From Anisodus tanguticus (Eukaryota; Streptophyta; Magnoliopsida; Solanales; Solanaceae): a stretch of DNA of 64,000 nt. A program made the position numbers and the translations under genes. The notes under the pieces were generated by a model that saw only the letters and a list, made by a program, of their open reading frames with translations, had not been told where the DNA came from and searched no databases. Where the stretch lies: NCBI GenBank assembly GCA_034509755.1, contig CM067542.1, positions 16,559,001-16,623,000 of the forward strand, read 5' to 3'. Shown in pieces: positions 23,318 through 34,129 of the stretch. How positions within the stretch are numbered: position 1 is the first letter of the stretch; the number at the start of each line of letters is the position of its first letter.

Positions 23318-24276
23318 TGTTGGAAATTTACTAATGTGAAAATAAGTTTATCCCGTTATTTATGACTCGAACAATTGGTCCCCGCACGTCGGAAATATCG
23401 TTTCAACACACGTGCAATCTTAGTGCCAAGTATCGTAAATTTCGTTAATGAAAGAGATATTGGTACGTAAGTGAAATGTTTGAGACATAGAATGATGGAC
23501 GGTTAATTGCTAAATGACAAGTGTTCCACGTTGGTAAACGAAGGAAGGATTGTGCGAAGTGTAAGATGGTACGGGTCGGAAAAGGGTCGCGGAGACGAGA
23601 AGGGCCGCGACGCCCCCTAGCAGCGCCGCGGCGCCTGACTGGCAGTGAGCGTCGTGGGTTTTCTGGTTGAATTAGCGTCGCGGCGCTAATGTGGCAGAGT
23701 CGCGGTGCTTCATTGGCAGTGGCTGCTCGACGGAATCCCAAAATGGCCATTACTTGGACCATTATGTTGCTGCATTACTTGGGGGTTAAATGTCATCCAT
23801 TACATGACAATTGATTGCCATTATGGGGCATTTGGAAGGCCATCTTGCACACCTATAAATTGAAGCCTTGGCTCAATTCTATAGAAGAATATCTATGAAC
23901 ATATGAACAGAAAAACAAGTTCACAACACCATAAAGAGATCAGATTTTCCTGATAGCAATCCTTCTCTTAGCAATCTTCATTATTCGTATTCTTCACAGA
24001 GATCATTTGTGTAGGCTTTGCACACTTGATAGTTTGTTGTTTCATCTTGGGAGACTATTGTCCACACTTTCGTAAAGCCTATATACGGGGGCAATCTTGT
24101 CTTAAAGACAGAGAGCCATCTCTCGACTCAGCCGGTGGTGTTGTGGTTTATCTAATTGGTTGCTAAGTGTTTCAGGTGTTAACTTAACAAACGAAGGACT
24201 CTAACCGTTCGTATTCTCAGCGGATCTACAAGCCACAAGAGTAGCAGTTCATATTCTTGTATTTCCGAATACAAGT
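23318..24276 (+). repeat. 3' LTR of element B, left part
   Basis: It starts TGTTGGAAATTTAC after an AATAGGGGAT polypurine tract. It runs through a GC-rich block (23580-23725) and a TATA-type region (TATAAATTGAAGCC near 23853), then stops at the CAAGT target where element C inserted. The right part is 32246-32370. Confidence 0.88.
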
Positions 24277-24979
24277 TGTTGGTGTTTACAAGGATTGCAG
24301 GAACGGAAATTACAAGTAACTGCGTACGTAAGAATTGAAATTACAATTCAACTATAAAACTGAAAATTACAATATAACAACAAAACTTAAATTACTATTT
24401 TGTTGAACAAGAAAACTGGAAAGCGGTTTTTGCTGAGTCGAGTGTGGCACTCTGTCCTTAAGACAATATTGCCCCGTATATATCCTTTATACGTCCTGGA
24501 CAATTCGTCTCCCAAGATAAAACAGCAATGGAACTATTGAGCAAAGGAAACTCAAAAGCTACCGTGAAGAATATTGAATAACGAAATGATGCTTGGAAGA
24601 TTTAGGAAGAAAGCGCTTTGCTTTCGCTTTGTGTAATTTCGTGTATATCAAGTGTGCCTCAACAATGGTGTAAGGGGTGTTTATATAGGAGGAAGAGGGA
24701 CTGTTTGACTGCCTCCATAACAGCCATTATTGGCCAAATAATGACCATTATGGAGGTAGTAAAGCCACCACATAAATGGAGAAAATTGCCAACGGATTGG
24801 CCATTATAGGAGGTGTAATTCAGCCAAAATAAATGGCTGAATTGAGTCCGGATGTTTCGTTCGGACCGTCGAAATTCTCGCCTTTCGAAAAATTTCGGGG
24901 ACCAAACATCTTGAAACTTCATGGACCATCTTGAAACTTCAGGGACCGAACTGTACATCTGAAAGAATTCTGGTCCAAA

Positions 24980-25007
24980 CTGCGACCCACGACCCACGAC
25001 CCACGAC
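24980..25007. repeat. CGACCCA heptamer array, left part
   Basis: Four GACCCAC-type heptamers precede the hAT element. The array resumes at 25826 after the insertion. Confidence 0.75.
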
Positions 25008-25825
25008 TAGGGATGGCAACGGATCGGATCTGGATCGGATCCTACTAGATCCAGATCCAGATCCATTTTTCATACCCGAATCCGGATCCGGATCCAGATC
25101 CAGATCCAGCGGGTCCATAAAAATCATATCCAAATCCGGATCCATCGGATCCGCCGGGTCCACGGATCGGATCTGGATCCACATGTAAAAAAAATTACCT
25201 TACTAAAAATGTAACCTTGCTAAGAATTTTTTTTTGAACTGACAAACGATTTTTACTTAGCTTTGAAATGTTCATATGAGATATTTTATTCGTTGTCTCG
25301 TTTTGATTGTGAGCTATTAATTAAAAATGTTGGATAATGACAATAGTTGTGGAAAATGGTGACTAGTATTTTCACAGTGCAGAACTTGCATGTGCTTGAA
25401 ATCTTCATAAATGAAGTGAATATAATTTTAACTACTTGTCTATGGAGATGTTAGTCATTCACTAATATAACATTGATTTTATTATCGAAGTTACCTCTTT
25501 ATTTTTTTGTTTTTGAGTTAACGCGGAGATAAATTAAACTTATTTTGAGAATTAAACTTGCAAGGATGTGCTTAGTAATTTTAAGAAAATACTTATAAAA
25601 TTACATTCTAGATTATGAATATATTTAATAAAAAATGGATCCACGGGTCGGATCTGGACCGGATACGGATCTCAAATACAAGATCCAGATCCAGATCCGA
25701 TCCGTCAGAAACGGATCCGGGTCCGATCCGGATCCGTCGGGTCCAAATTTTGAAAATCCATATCCTATAAAACGGATCTGGATACACCGGATCCGGATCG
25801 GGTCCAGGATCCATTGCCATCTCTA
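25008..25825. mobile_element. hAT-like non-autonomous DNA transposon, copy 2 (818 bp)
   Basis: The terminal TAGGGATGGCAACGGATC has its inverted partner ending CCATTGCCATCTCTA. The exact 8-bp duplication CCCACGAC lies on both sides (25000-25007 and 25826-25833). The target is itself a heptamer repeat, so the duplication could partly be the repeat. Subterminal GGATCC words and the AT-rich core match copy 1 in reverse orientation at high identity. There is no transposase. Long open frames in the subterminal repeats arise from repeat composition. Confidence 0.9.
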
Positions 25826-25965
25826 CCCACGACCCACGACCCACGACCCACGACCCACGACCCGCGACCTGCGACCCGCGACCCGTGAACCCGAGAACAC
25901 GGAACACGGAACACGGAACACGAACCACGAAACTCGGAACTCGGAACCGGAACCGGACCGGACGG
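25826..25965. repeat. Drifting heptamer array, right part
   Basis: A run of 7-mers changes gradually from CGACCCA through CGACCCG and CGGAACA to CGGAACT and CGGAACC, then a GGACGGGCGGG tail. It continues the array at 24980-25007, read across the hAT insertion. Confidence 0.8.
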
Positions 25966-26350
25966 GCGGGCGGCGGCGGCGCGCGTGTGGTCTTTCCTTG
26001 AATCGAAGCACATCTAGGTCTTCCCTCTTTTAAACACATGGGATACCCCTTAGGGTCCCAAACCCCAAACCAGTTTCGAGTATTATATACACAACAATAC
26101 TTTCTTCCTCTACCGATGAGGGAGAATTGATCACACACCACACTTTTCCATGCTTCAAACACCTTACTTCGTGAACCAATATCTCTTTCATTTCTCAATG
26201 AAATTTGACGATTCTTGGCCCTACGGTTATCTACGTACTTAGTACATCATGCATGTGTGAAGAACCGGATTCTCCAACATACGTAACACTAGTGTTTAAG
26301 CCGTTAATGTTGGTCGGTCGCAACTCCCGCCAAAGGCTAATTTCCAACAA

Positions 26351-26360
26351 TCCCCTCTTG
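26351..26360 (-). other. Polypurine tract of element C
   Basis: The minus strand reads CAAGAGGGGA immediately before the 3' LTR. The B element has the related CAATAGGGGA in the same position. Confidence 0.8.
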
Positions 26361-26994
26361 AAAGAGATTTTGGCGCACTCACATGGTGTCTTTTCATTTC
26401 GGCAATATTTCAGCGGACCGATGTTGCATAAGGAGAGGTAGCCTCGGCTTTGAACCTTCCATAGTTGAATACCATCGGACTTACTTCTTTGCGCGGTGAA
26501 CGTGATGTCTTGAACCGTCAGTGTTTAGTGTAAGCCAAGACAATGATACCAACACAACAAATTCCCTTACTCTCTTCTTCGTAATGTTTTGTCCGTTTTG
26601 GCCATGGACAACGTCTTGGATTCTTAAGTGCGTTCATTTTGAGGCGGCTGTCCTCGCACTTAAATAGGTGGTCTCCTACAAGGTATCCTGCTATACCCCA
26701 CTTCACAAGTGTTAGGAACCATTAAAAGTTTCCCAAGAACCTAACCTCAATTGTTGAGGATCATTACGAGTTTTGAAAACTTAACCTTTACCCATACTGC
26801 AGATAACACTTAACGTCTATCGCGGGAACGGCTTTGGATTTAGTGTTTCTTTTCGAAATCACTATCCGAAGTGCTCATACTTCCACCGAAGCGATCAATC
26901 GAACCTTTACAACTTCGTTTTCCCATTGAACCAAATTACCGGGATCTCCGGTTCGTAAGGTTGGGTTACCACCGTATTGGTCCTTATATTTTGG

Positions 26995-28545
26995 GTTTTA
27001 AGCCCATTCCCCTAGACAGCAAGCCATCGATCTTTGGGTAAGCCCTTTGTCAATGGGTCTGCTATATTATCCTTTGACTTAATGTAATGAATGGATATTA
27101 TACCCGTGGTGATCGGTTGCCTAACGGTCTTATGCCTCCGTCGAATATGACGAGACTTGCCGTTGTACATAGCATTCCGTGCCCTTCCTAGAGCCGACCG
27201 ACCGTCGTCAGTGGATCATTACCGAAGGTACGGGTTTGTTCCAACACGGAACATCCTCTAAGAAGTCATGAAGCCACTCAACCTTCTTCTCCCGCTTTGT
27301 CTAAAGCGATAAACTCCGATTCCATCGTGGATCGGGCGATGCAAGTTTGCTTAGAGGATTTCCAAGACACGGCCCCACCACCAATTGTAAATATATACCC
27401 TTTGGTGGACTTGGTGTTCTCTATATCGGATATCCAGTTTGCATCCTTTGTACCCTCTAGTACAAATTGGATATCTCGAATAGTGCAACCCGAAATTTAA
27501 CGTGTATTTTAGGTATTGTAATACCCGATTCAACGCCTTCCGGTGATTATCACTTGGATTACGGGTGAACCTAGCCAACTTATTGACTGCATAAGCAATA
27601 TCGGGTCGGGTGCGGTTTGTGATATACATCAAACTACCGATCACTGTGCATATCGCTCGTGGTATACAAAGTGCACCAAGATTTTTATCAAGCTTTTGAT
27701 TTGTATCCATTGGTGACGCTATCGGAGAAGCTGTCTAACATCTTGAACTTTCTCAAAACATCCTCGATGTAGTGAGACCGAGATAAGACTAGTCCGTCGA
27801 CGTCTTAGAGATTTTAATCCCTAGGATGACATCTGCGATACCCATATCTTTCATGTCGAAGCATTGTTTCAACATGTTCTTAGTCTCTAGGATTACCCTA
27901 GGATCGCTTCCCGTGATCAACATGTCGTCTACATACGGGCATATCATAACAAATGAGTCGAGTTACCTTTCGTATAAACACATTTATCACACTCATTAAT
28001 GGCGAACCCCTTCGATAGTAGAGTACTATCAAATTTTTGTGCCATTGTTTCGGGGCTTGTTTCGGCCGTACGGAGATTTGATAAGTCGACGGACTTTCTT
28101 CTCTTGCCCTTGAACCACGTACCCCTCGGGTTGGTCCATATAAATTTCTTCTTCAAATCACCGTTTAGGAAGGTCGTCTTAACATCCATCCGGTGTATCT
28201 CAAGGTCACGCAAAGCCGCGATCGCAATAAATACCCGTATGGATGTCATCCGGATACCGAGAGTATGTGTCAAAGTAGTCAAAGCCTTCGTACGTCGATA
28301 GCCCTTGACTACCAACCTAGCCTTGTACTTGTCTATAGACCCATCGCCTTGTATTTCCGTTTGAGTATCCATTTACAACCCAACGGTTTATTTTCCGGAG
28401 AAAGATCAACCAACTCCCAAGTATGGTTATGCGAGAATGGAGCTTATTTCACTCTCAATAGCTTCTTTCCGGAGCGGTGCTTCGGAGTTGACAACGCCCG
28501 AGCAATTGTCCTTGGTTCATCATTAACCATATAAGCTACAAAGTC
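26995..28545 (-). pseudogene. Element C reverse transcriptase and RNase H (broken)
   Basis: RT begins with YKARLVVKGY (near 28315), then HRMDVKTTFLNGDL (near 28180) and PYVDDMLITGS (27960-27915). The connection has GSLMYITNRTRPDIAYAVNKLARFTRNP (about 27640-27560, given here in overlapping parts). RNase H ends with DNIADPLTKGL (near 27050). Several frame changes separate these, and the region between 27730 and 27940 is shifted. The YVDD itself is intact. A 3' non-coding tail (26361-26990) shared with B follows. Confidence 0.83.
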
Positions 28546-28676
28546 GGGACCGAAGGATTTATCCTTCCCGGCCCTTTTACTTCGCCTTAGATCCATCTCT
28601 CGGAGTCTCCAAGTTCGAGAATCGGAACACTAGATTCCGGATGTTCACCACCTCGAGATTCGCTAGATCGAACCAT

Positions 28677-29620
28677 TTAGATCAAGGCGGTCAAGGACTC
28701 CGGTTCTTGAGAGCTTTGTGCATAACTTCGCTTGCGAGAGGTTATGTCTTTCTCCTTTCTAGGAAAGGTACTTTCAAAGAATAGAGCATTCCTTGATTCC
28801 ATTATTATACCCTGGTGGATATCCGGAATATCCGACTTATGCACTAAGAAGCGATAAGCACTATCGTTATTTGCATATCCGATGAATATGCAATCTACGA
28901 GTCTTAGGCCCAATCTTGACCTCGCTTTGGCTTAGGTACTTCAACCTTTGCCGACAACCCCACACCTTAAAATACTTGTAGGTGGGTTTCTTTCCTTTCC
29001 ATGATTCATATGGAGTTTTGTCCTTACCCTTATGTGAGACTCTGTTCAGAATCGTATTAGCGGTAAGGACGGCTTCTCCCCACATGTTTTGGGGAAGTCC
29101 GGAATTGATAAGCAAGGCATTCATCATTTCCTTTAATGTGCGGTTCTTACGTTCCGCCACACCGTTTGATTGAGGTGAGTATGGAGCCGTCGTTTGATGA
29201 ATAATGCCTTCTTGGGAACAATATTCCTCAAAAGGCGCTACATATTCTCCCCCTCTATCGCTACGAATGGATTTAATCCGTAGGCTAAGTTGATTCTCAA
29301 CTTCTGCTTTGTAACGTCGGAACGCTTCAAAGGCTTCATCCTTACTTTTCAACAAGTAAAGGTAACAATACCTTGTGCTATCATCTATAAATGTCACAAA
29401 GTACTTGTTCCCCCCTCTAGTTTGTGCAAACTTCAAATCACATATTTATGTGTGAATAAGTTCTAGAGGAGCGGTATTCCTTTCGACGGATCGAAAAGGA
29501 AGCTTGGTGAGTTTTGCCTTTACGCACACCTCACACTTATGTTGAGGGTTTATGTCGATAGAAGGCAACAACTCCATCTTTACCAGCCTTTGAATAGACT
29601 TGTAGTTTACGTGTCCTAAT
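28677..29620 (-). pseudogene. Element C integrase (broken)
   Basis: The zinc-finger region shows LWHHRLGHVNYKS and CEVCVKAKLTKLP (29615-29500). The core carries FVTFIDDSTRYCY, RSDRGGEY, QSNGVAERKNRTL and WGEAVLTANTILNR, ending in a VDCIFIGYANNDSAYRF segment. The expected HTD of the first catalytic Asp reads HT-stop at about 29445, so a nonsense codon replaces a catalytic residue. Apart from that stop and one frame change near 28900 the domain is well preserved. Confidence 0.87.
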
Positions 29621-30530
29621 CTATGATGCCATAAATTAGAAGACTCAACTTTATTTCCTTGACGCAATACAGACATGGCATTCACTTTGAAGAGGCCTTC
29701 ACAGACGAAGCCCCTCCCCACAAATGTGCCATTTTTAGTGAGTACAAATTTATTTGATTCAAACACTAGCCTAAAACCAGCATTAACCAATAAAGGTCCA
29801 GAAACTAGATTTCTTCTAATATCTGGGACGTGCATCACTTCCTTCAGAGTGAGTTCCTTGCCGGAAGTCATCTTCAGGACCACCTTTCCAACCCCTAGCA
29901 CGTCCGAGGAAGCGTTGTTGCTCATGAACGACTTCTTGTCGGAGACCGGAGTGTACGTGGAGAAGGCATCTTTATTGGAACAGATGTGTCTTGTTGCACC
30001 TGTGTCCACCCACCACTGCATCGGATTCTCCACCAAGTTGGCTTCTAGCACCACTGCAGAGAATTCCTCGATCACGTCATCCAGGAGCGTGTCCTTGACG
30101 ACGTTTGCTTGAGCCTTGCCTTTTGACTTGGCTTTCTGTTGTTGCTCAGTCTTGAGCTTGCGGCATTCCTTGATCCTATGACCAGGTTTCCCACAGTGAT
30201 GACAATTACCTCTCGAACATCTCTCGCTGCGGGGGCTTTGCCGTCTTTCCGGAACTTCCGCTTCTTTCTTGAGTTCCTTTGGCCTCAGCCAGATTCGCCT
30301 TTGCCTCAGCATGTTGTCTACCCTTTGGCAAGGTCTTCTTATTATCTTCCTGGATTTGCAGTTTGATAACAAGCTCTTCAAAGGTCATCTCCTTTGTCTT
30401 GAGTTTCAAGTAACTCATAAACTCATTCCATGAAGGAGGTAACTTTTCAATCAGCGATGCAACCAAAAAATGCTCATTTGGTTTCGGTCCTTCCAAATCC
30501 AGGTGATGTAAATCATTTGGAATTCCGGAC
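29446..30530 (-). pseudogene. Element C gag C-terminal half and protease
   Basis: The gag part has LKLKTKEMTFEELVIKLQ (near 30390) and a zinc knuckle CHHCGKPGHRIKEC, which fits CX2CX4HX4C (near 30200). A frame change lies just before the knuckle. Protease follows with WWVDTGATRHICSN (near 30020), an intact DTG active site, then VLGVGKVVLKMTSGKEL and the GPLLVNAGFRLVF segment leading into integrase. The open frame of 311 codons is the longest intact piece of this element. Confidence 0.87.
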
Positions 30531-30538
30531 TTGGGACA

Positions 30539-31138
30539 TCATTGTCTTTTGTCCACCATTTGGAATTTTAGAAATTTCCCAATGATGAACTTCTTAGTAC
30601 CCGCATCTTGTGCGTTGTACTTCTTTTGCGCTTTTTCCCACGGCTCTTTGGCGGTGTCAACGGTGCAATAAACCGTGTAGAGAGGGTCCGCTAAGCAGTT
30701 CAGTATATAGTTCTTGCACATGAAATCGCTATGATTCCATGCGTCACGAACCATCTTCATGCCATTAATGACATGGATACCAAGGCCCCCTTCACCCGTT
30801 TCATTGGGCGAAGAGTCCATTTCATCTCCAGCTTGTGGAGGATCTTCCGTAAGGAACCGGGCCATGCCCATAATCGTTAAGTAAAACAACATCTTTTCTT
30901 TGCCATATTTTGAATTCCGATCCCATGAATTTTTAGGGCGATCATGGTGGTGTGATGAAGAGGGTGGAGCTCCAACGGTCGGGAAGGCGGCGGTGTTGCG
31001 CTTGAACAGAGCAGCAGCAGCAGCAGTGAAGCCGGCGGAGTTACTGCCTTGGGCAGTAGCGGCAGTGGCGGGGAAGGCAGCAACATTGCCTCGAGAGGCA
31101 GCAGCAGTAGCAGCAACATCGGTCATATTTCCACCCAT
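30539..31138 (-). pseudogene. Element C gag N-terminal half
   Basis: The frame starts at the ATG at 31138. It has an unusual Ala-rich stretch (residues about 6-50, from GCA/GCC codon runs), then RFLTEDPP, DAWNHSDFMCKNYILNCLAD, KEPWEKAQKKYN and KFIIGKFLKFQMVD. These match copia gag of the UBN2 type. A stop after VDKRQ separates it from the rest of gag. The Ala-rich N-terminus is atypical for the family and may be a microsatellite expansion. Confidence 0.83.
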
Positions 31139-31177
31139 GTTATTGCAGTTACCGTTAGCAAAATATTGTCTTAAGTT

Positions 31178-32240
31178 GTTGGTGTTTACAAGGATTGCAG
31201 GAACGGAAATTACAAGTAACTGCGTATGTAAGAATTGAAATTACAATTCAACTATAAAACTGAAAATTACAATATAACAACAAAACTGAAATTACTATTT
31301 TGTTGAACAAGAAAACTGGAAAGCGGTTTTTGCTGAGTCGAGTGTGGCACTTTGGCGGGAGTTGCGACCGACCAACTTTGACGGCTTAAACACTAGTGTT
31401 ACGTATGTTGGAGAATCCGGTTCTTCACACATGCATGATGTACTAAGTACGTAGATAACCGTAGGGCCAAGAATCGTCAAATTTCATTGAGAAATGAAAG
31501 AGATATTGGTTCACAAAGTAAGGTGTTTGAAGCATGGAAAAGTGTGGTGTGTGATCAATTCTCCCTCATCGGTAGAGGAAGAAAGAATTGTTGTGTATAT
31601 AATACTCGAAATTGGTTTGGGGTTTCAGAAAGGCAGAATTTCGACGGTCCAGAACAGAAACGTCCAGCACTCAATTCAGCCATTTATTTTGGCTGAATTA
31701 CACCTCCTATAATGGCCAATCCGTTGGCAATTTTCTCCATTTATGTGGTGGCTTTACTACCTCCATAATGGTCATTATTTGGCCAATAATGGCTGTTATG
31801 GAGGCAGTCAAACAGTCCCTCTTCCTCCTATATAAACACCCCTTACACCATTGTTGAGGCACACTTGATATACACGAAATTACACAAAGCAGAAAGCAAA
31901 GCAGTTTCTTCCTAAATCTTCCAAGCATCATTTCGTTATTCAATATTCTTCACGGTAGCTTTTGAGTTTCCTTTGCTCAATAGTTCCATTGTTGTTTTAT
32001 CTTGGGAGACGAATTGTCCAGGACGTATAAAGGATACATACGGGGCAATATTGTCTTAAGGACAGAGTGCCACACTCGACTCAGCAAAAACCGCTTTCCA
32101 ATTTTCTTGTTCAACAAAATAGTAATTTAAGTTTTGTTGTTATATTGTAATTTTCAGTTTTATAGTTGAATTGTAATTTCAATTCTTACATACGCAGTTA
32201 CTTGTAATTTCCGTTCCTGCAATCCTTGTAAACACCAACA
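31178..32240. repeat. Rearranged 5' LTR of element C: nearly full LTR inverted beside a second LTR tail
   Basis: 31178-31351 is the last ~174 bases of the LTR in the expected minus orientation, ending at TGTTGGTG. At 31352 the sequence switches to the LTR in plus orientation, starting 14 bases inside (TTGGCGGGAGTTGC). It continues to the same LTR end CACCAACA at 32240, with the GC-rich middle deleted. The two tails form an inverted repeat (31178-31351 and 32066-32240) with about two differences. CAAGT flanks the outer end. Confidence 0.88.
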
Positions 32241-32245
32241 CAAGT

Positions 32246-32370
32246 TCTGTATTTGAAGTTTCATTCAAGATCAAGATATTGACAACTTGTTGTTGTCCTC
32301 ATTTTGTTTATCCTTTCGATCACTGTAATAGTTATTTACTATTCCCGTTGTTGCTTTACATAGTCCAACA
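32246..32370 (+). repeat. 3' LTR of element B, right part
   Basis: It continues the LTR from 24276 after the duplicated CAAGT and ends TAGTCCAACA. The target duplication TAATC follows. Confidence 0.88.
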
Positions 32371-32375
32371 TAATC

Positions 32376-33969
32376 AACGTAAATGTTATTAGAATTATGA
32401 GGGGAAAAGAAAGAAAGGAATGAATGAATGAATCAAAAAGGAAGGGAAAAAAACGGAAGGAGGACACGTGAATGTATACATTAACTAATCATGATTAAGT
32501 GATAATTATATATATTTGTAAAGAAATGGATATTGAACGTAACTGAAACCTAAAAGCTAGCTCATAAAGAGAGGATTGACCAATTTCACATAAGGAGATC
32601 ATGTACCCTTTAGTACATTATAATACACCAATATGTGACTCTTTAACAATATTCATGCACATGACATACATCTAACTTTGTAGTGTAATAGGGATAAGTA
32701 TTTAACGTAAGAGAGTAACAGAACAAAAAAAAAACGCAGAACACAAAACGAACTGTATTAGAGCTAGCGGGATGAGGTGTGATCTGGAAACAACAACCAA
32801 TTAATTGCGTTTTTCCTAAGAAAATCCCTATGCGAAAAACTTCAAATGAACGTATAATTTTATCCAATTACAGATATAATATGAAAGAAATAACAGGATA
32901 AGAATGGAGTAATATATTGTAAGATATTCTTTGTCGGGTAATTATTAAAATTTAAAGGCAAAGCAAGATTGGTCAATGTGAGTATATATCTTGAGCAACC
33001 AGTACGTGATCCACTTCTAGAAGGTCTTCCCTTGTTGGGAAGGAGGATAGAAGTTTCAAGTTTCAACACTTTAATTTAAATAAAATATATATAAACTCCA
33101 ATAAAGAAGAATTAAACTCTATAAGGTTCACATAAAAAAAAGAGTATAAGATACACGGGAAAGTAGTATAGATTAACGCTACAACAATTCCAAGCTTATA
33201 AACCACCTTAATTTTGGGTCTTTGCTCCCTCCCTCATGGCACACAAATAAATGACTTCAAATATAAAATATATGTCAGATTAAAGAACAAGTGTTATATA
33301 AAAAATATATTTTAATTTCCATTTAGTTTGTGTAAAAAATATGCTTTAGTAGGTAATTTGCATATAGAATAAATCTGAATATGGGAAGCAGCAAGTTCCA
33401 GCTATCGTCGTCCTTATATGGTCGAATAAAAATGATAAGGTTGTCTACTAATCCTTAATACACGAATCGTCTAATGTACCGTGTATACCATCCATATAAG
33501 ATAAGTGTCATCTTACTACATTTGAATAGTATTTGGGGATTGACGGCCAATTATTTTGCATATCCTTTTTGGCTCCCAAACGCATACTTGAAGCAACTTT
33601 TGGTCAAACATTGCTCTATAAAAAAGGAATCCACTATAATACTACTACCTCTCCATGCTTTTTGATTATTTCTTACTAATATAAAGTATTAACAAAGAAA
33701 TAGATTTGTACTACTAAAAACTATGTACAGTAAATTTATTTCACACTAATAAGAGCAGGATCCAGGAGAGGGTGAGGGTGTCGATCCGAATCTCTCGTGT
33801 ATATATATATATATATATATGATAAATGTTGAATCTCTTAAACACAATTAGAGATTGATTTAGTGGTTAAGAGGGTTTAAATATTTACCTTGAAGTTTCA
33901 AGTTCAAATTCCAAATATTGCATTTTTATTTTAAGAACCCCATCAATAAAAATTGGATCCGTAGAACAA
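32376..33969. other. AT-rich intergenic DNA
   Basis: No coding family signature is seen in this 1.6 kb. It contains a CACGTG core near 32465, a TA microsatellite at about 33798-33822, and a SINE-like stretch listed separately. Confidence 0.6.
33845..33965 (+). repeat. Possible tRNA-derived SINE fragment
   Basis: TTTAGTGGTTAAGAGGG (box A-like) is followed about 50 bases later by AAGTTCAAATTCC (box B-like, near GGTTCAAATCC). Spacing fits an internal RNA polymerase III promoter of tRNA origin. No clear 3' tail or duplication is seen because element F begins directly after. Confidence 0.35.
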
Positions 33970-34121
33970 TGAAATTCTCCTTAGTTGGAGGCTTCTCATT
34001 AATGTAATATATATAGGTGTTTAAAATAACAAATCTAATTGTATAAGAATATCTACTTTACATAATTACATCAAATTAATAATTACATGATATATGGAGA
34101 ATATATACGTATTCTCTATCA
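33970..34121 (-). repeat. 3' LTR of element F
   Basis: It aligns with 38355-38522; the main length difference is in a TA run. A GACTGAGGGGGTG polypurine tract (minus) lies directly inside, at 34122-34133. Confidence 0.84.
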
Positions 34122-34129
34122 CACCCCCT

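Larger units (their letters stand above)
24277..26349 (-). repeat. 3' LTR of element C, with hAT insertion
   Basis: In element orientation it starts TGTTGGAAATTAGCCTTTGG (26349) and ends CACCAACA (24277). Without the hAT insert it is about 1.25 kb. It includes a heptamer array around the insertion site and a promoter-like GTATATAATACTCG (near 26085). Confidence 0.87.
24277..32240 (-). mobile_element. Element C: Copia element nested in the 3' LTR of B, with rearranged 5' LTR
   Basis: Exact CAAGT duplications flank it (24272-24276 and 32241-32245). B's LTR reads continuously across when C is removed. Minus-strand order is the rearranged 5' LTR (31178-32240), gag, protease, integrase, RT, RNase H, polypurine tract (26351-26360) and 3' LTR (24277-26349). 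The 3' LTR holds an 818-bp hAT-like element. Both outer ends of C read the same LTR terminus, CACCAACA, outward. A normal element would have the other end (TGTTGGAAATTAGCC) on the right. Confidence 0.9.
15949..32370 (+). mobile_element. Element B: decayed Copia element, host of two nested LTR insertions
   Basis: The outer ends are TGTTGGAAATTTACTAATG (15949) and TAGTCCAACA (32370). They are flanked by identical TAATC duplications (15944-15948 and 32371-32375), so 16.4 kb of sequence belongs to one nested unit. B's own DNA comprises a truncated 5' LTR, a decayed plus-strand integrase/RT/RNase H region and a 3' LTR. The nested parts are a solo LTR (19754-23213) and element C (24277-32240). B is related to C: both share the histidine-rich integrase start and the 3' non-coding tail. 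Confidence 0.9.

Noticed and set aside
25608..26198. Long open frames on both strands over the hAT end and heptamer array
   Set aside because: They translate repeats (GGATCC words and heptamers) into Asp/Pro/Arg-rich strings on both strands, with no family resemblance.
30900..31238. Ala-rich open frame antisense to element C gag
   Set aside because: It is a shadow of the GCA/GCC-rich gag N-terminus on the other strand.
33798..33822. TA-rich run as an origin or matrix attachment site
   Set aside because: It is an ordinary dinucleotide microsatellite of a kind seen several times in the window.
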